Source of the DNA: Bacillota bacterium
Lineage (GTDB): Bacteria; Bacillota; UBA5301; JASBVW01
Direction: 5' to 3'
NCBI GenBank assembly: GCA_029961005.1
Contig: JASBVW010000012.1
Coordinates: 1-12,725, forward strand
Length of the DNA stretch: 12,725 nt
Each line of letters opens with the position of its first letter. Position 1 is the stretch's first letter. Shown piece after piece: positions 12,252-12,725 of this stretch. A model generated the notes under the pieces. The model was given only the letters and a program-made list of their open reading frames with translations, did not search any database and was not told where the DNA came from. A program made the translations under genes and the position numbers.

Positions 12252-12725
12252 TTAGCTTCTTTGCTACCCTCCTGGCGCAGAAAGCGCCGTTCCAGCTCCG
12301 CCCACGGGAGGTAGAGGGCGGTGGGGCGCCCGTGGGCGCACGTCCAGGGGGAGGTGGTGCGCCAAAGCTTTTGCAGCAGGGCTTCGGCCTCCTCCGGCTG
12401 AAGAACTTGTCCGGCCTTGATGGCCCCCCGACAGGCCAAAAGCTGCAGCTGGCGCACACCCGCCCCCGCGCCGACCGCCTTCGCCCACCCCTCCCCCCCC
12501 AGCTCCAGGAGGAGGTCCCGCACCAGCGCCACCGCATCCACCGTTCCGCCTTCCGCCGCCAGAGGGAGAGGAAGGGCGCGGATGAGGTAAGCCCGGGGGC
12601 CGAACTCTTCTACTACCAGTCCCCAGCGCTCCACCTCCTCCCGGTGCGCGGCCAAGGCCTGAGCTTCGGCGGGGGAAAGGGTGAGCGTCAAGGGGAGGAG
12701 CAGGGGCTGGGCTGCGAGCCTCCCC
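12248..12725 (-). CDS. mutL: DNA mismatch repair protein MutL, C-terminal part (5' end outside window)
   Basis: MutL couples mismatch recognition by MutS to strand removal; in bacteria lacking MutH its C-terminal domain nicks DNA itself. About 158 codons are visible, covering most of the C-terminal dimerisation and endonuclease domain. It enters with RLAAQPLLLPLTLTLSPAEA, the usual start of this domain. LLACRGAIKAGQ carries the ACR motif, WTCAHGRPTALYLP the C[PA]HGRP zinc-related motif, and ERRFLRQ the final FxR motif. These three indicate an endonuclease-proficient MutL; the main metal-binding DQHAxxE motif lies just outside the window. The frame has no stop before position 12725, so the TTG at 12689-12691 is only an internal codon. 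The stop overlaps the methyltransferase start by four bases. Confidence 0.93.
   Translation of the reverse strand, partial: GRLAAQPLLLPLTLTLSPAEAQALAAHREEVERWGLVVEEFGPRAYLIRALPLPLAAEGGTVDAVALVRDLLLELGGEGWAKAVGAGAGVRQLQLLACRGAIKAGQVLQPEEAEALLQKLWRTTSPWTCAHGRPTALYLPWAELERRFLRQEGSKEAK

Overview
The window is a gene-dense, GC-rich stretch of a spore-forming Firmicute. The most likely source is an anaerobic, possibly thermophilic member of Clostridia of the Ammonifex/Moorella/Desulfotomaculum type. That placement is inferred from a clear SigH (Spo0H) and a SpoVK-type AAA+ ATPase (sporulation lineage), DapL-type lysine synthesis, strong Shine-Dalgarno sites, frequent GTG starts and the gene order. 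The order mutL - miaA - spoVK - GTPase - ynbB-like gene recalls the B. subtilis mutL / miaA / spoVK / ynbA / ynbB neighbourhood. Every convincing gene lies on the minus strand, so transcription runs from the right edge to the left edge. I found no mobile element, CRISPR array, rRNA or tRNA.

In transcription order the layout is as follows. (1) 12725-8034: a tightly packed cluster with mutL (its start lies outside the window), an RsmJ/DUF548-like methyltransferase, miaA, a SpoVK-like AAA+ ATPase, a small Era-type GTPase, a short membrane protein with two LLDDxxD motifs, and a probable small CxxC membrane protein. (2) 8141-4744: a sigma-A promoter followed by dapF - dapL - YnbB/methionine gamma-lyase-family enzyme, joined by ATGA overlaps. 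(3) 4747-4162: speH (AdoMet decarboxylase) with its own extended -10 promoter, a structured leader and a Rho-independent terminator. (4) 4145-2365: a self-contained two-gene unit, sigH plus a HEAT-repeat protein. It is preceded by a sequence that fits the sigma-H consensus exactly and ends at a Rho-independent terminator. (5) 2344-1: mgtC-like gene - surE - small membrane protein - ypmA-like gene - ddl (its 3' end lies outside the window).

Functionally the window combines cell-wall and lysine precursor synthesis (DapL, DapF, Ddl), RNA and DNA maintenance (MutL, MiaA, methyltransferase), polyamine synthesis (SpeH) and entry to sporulation (SigH, SpoVK). The points most worth following up are the predicted sigma-H autoregulation, the HEAT protein co-transcribed with sigH, and the GTPase / LLDDxxD membrane protein / CxxC small protein trio between spoVK and dapF.
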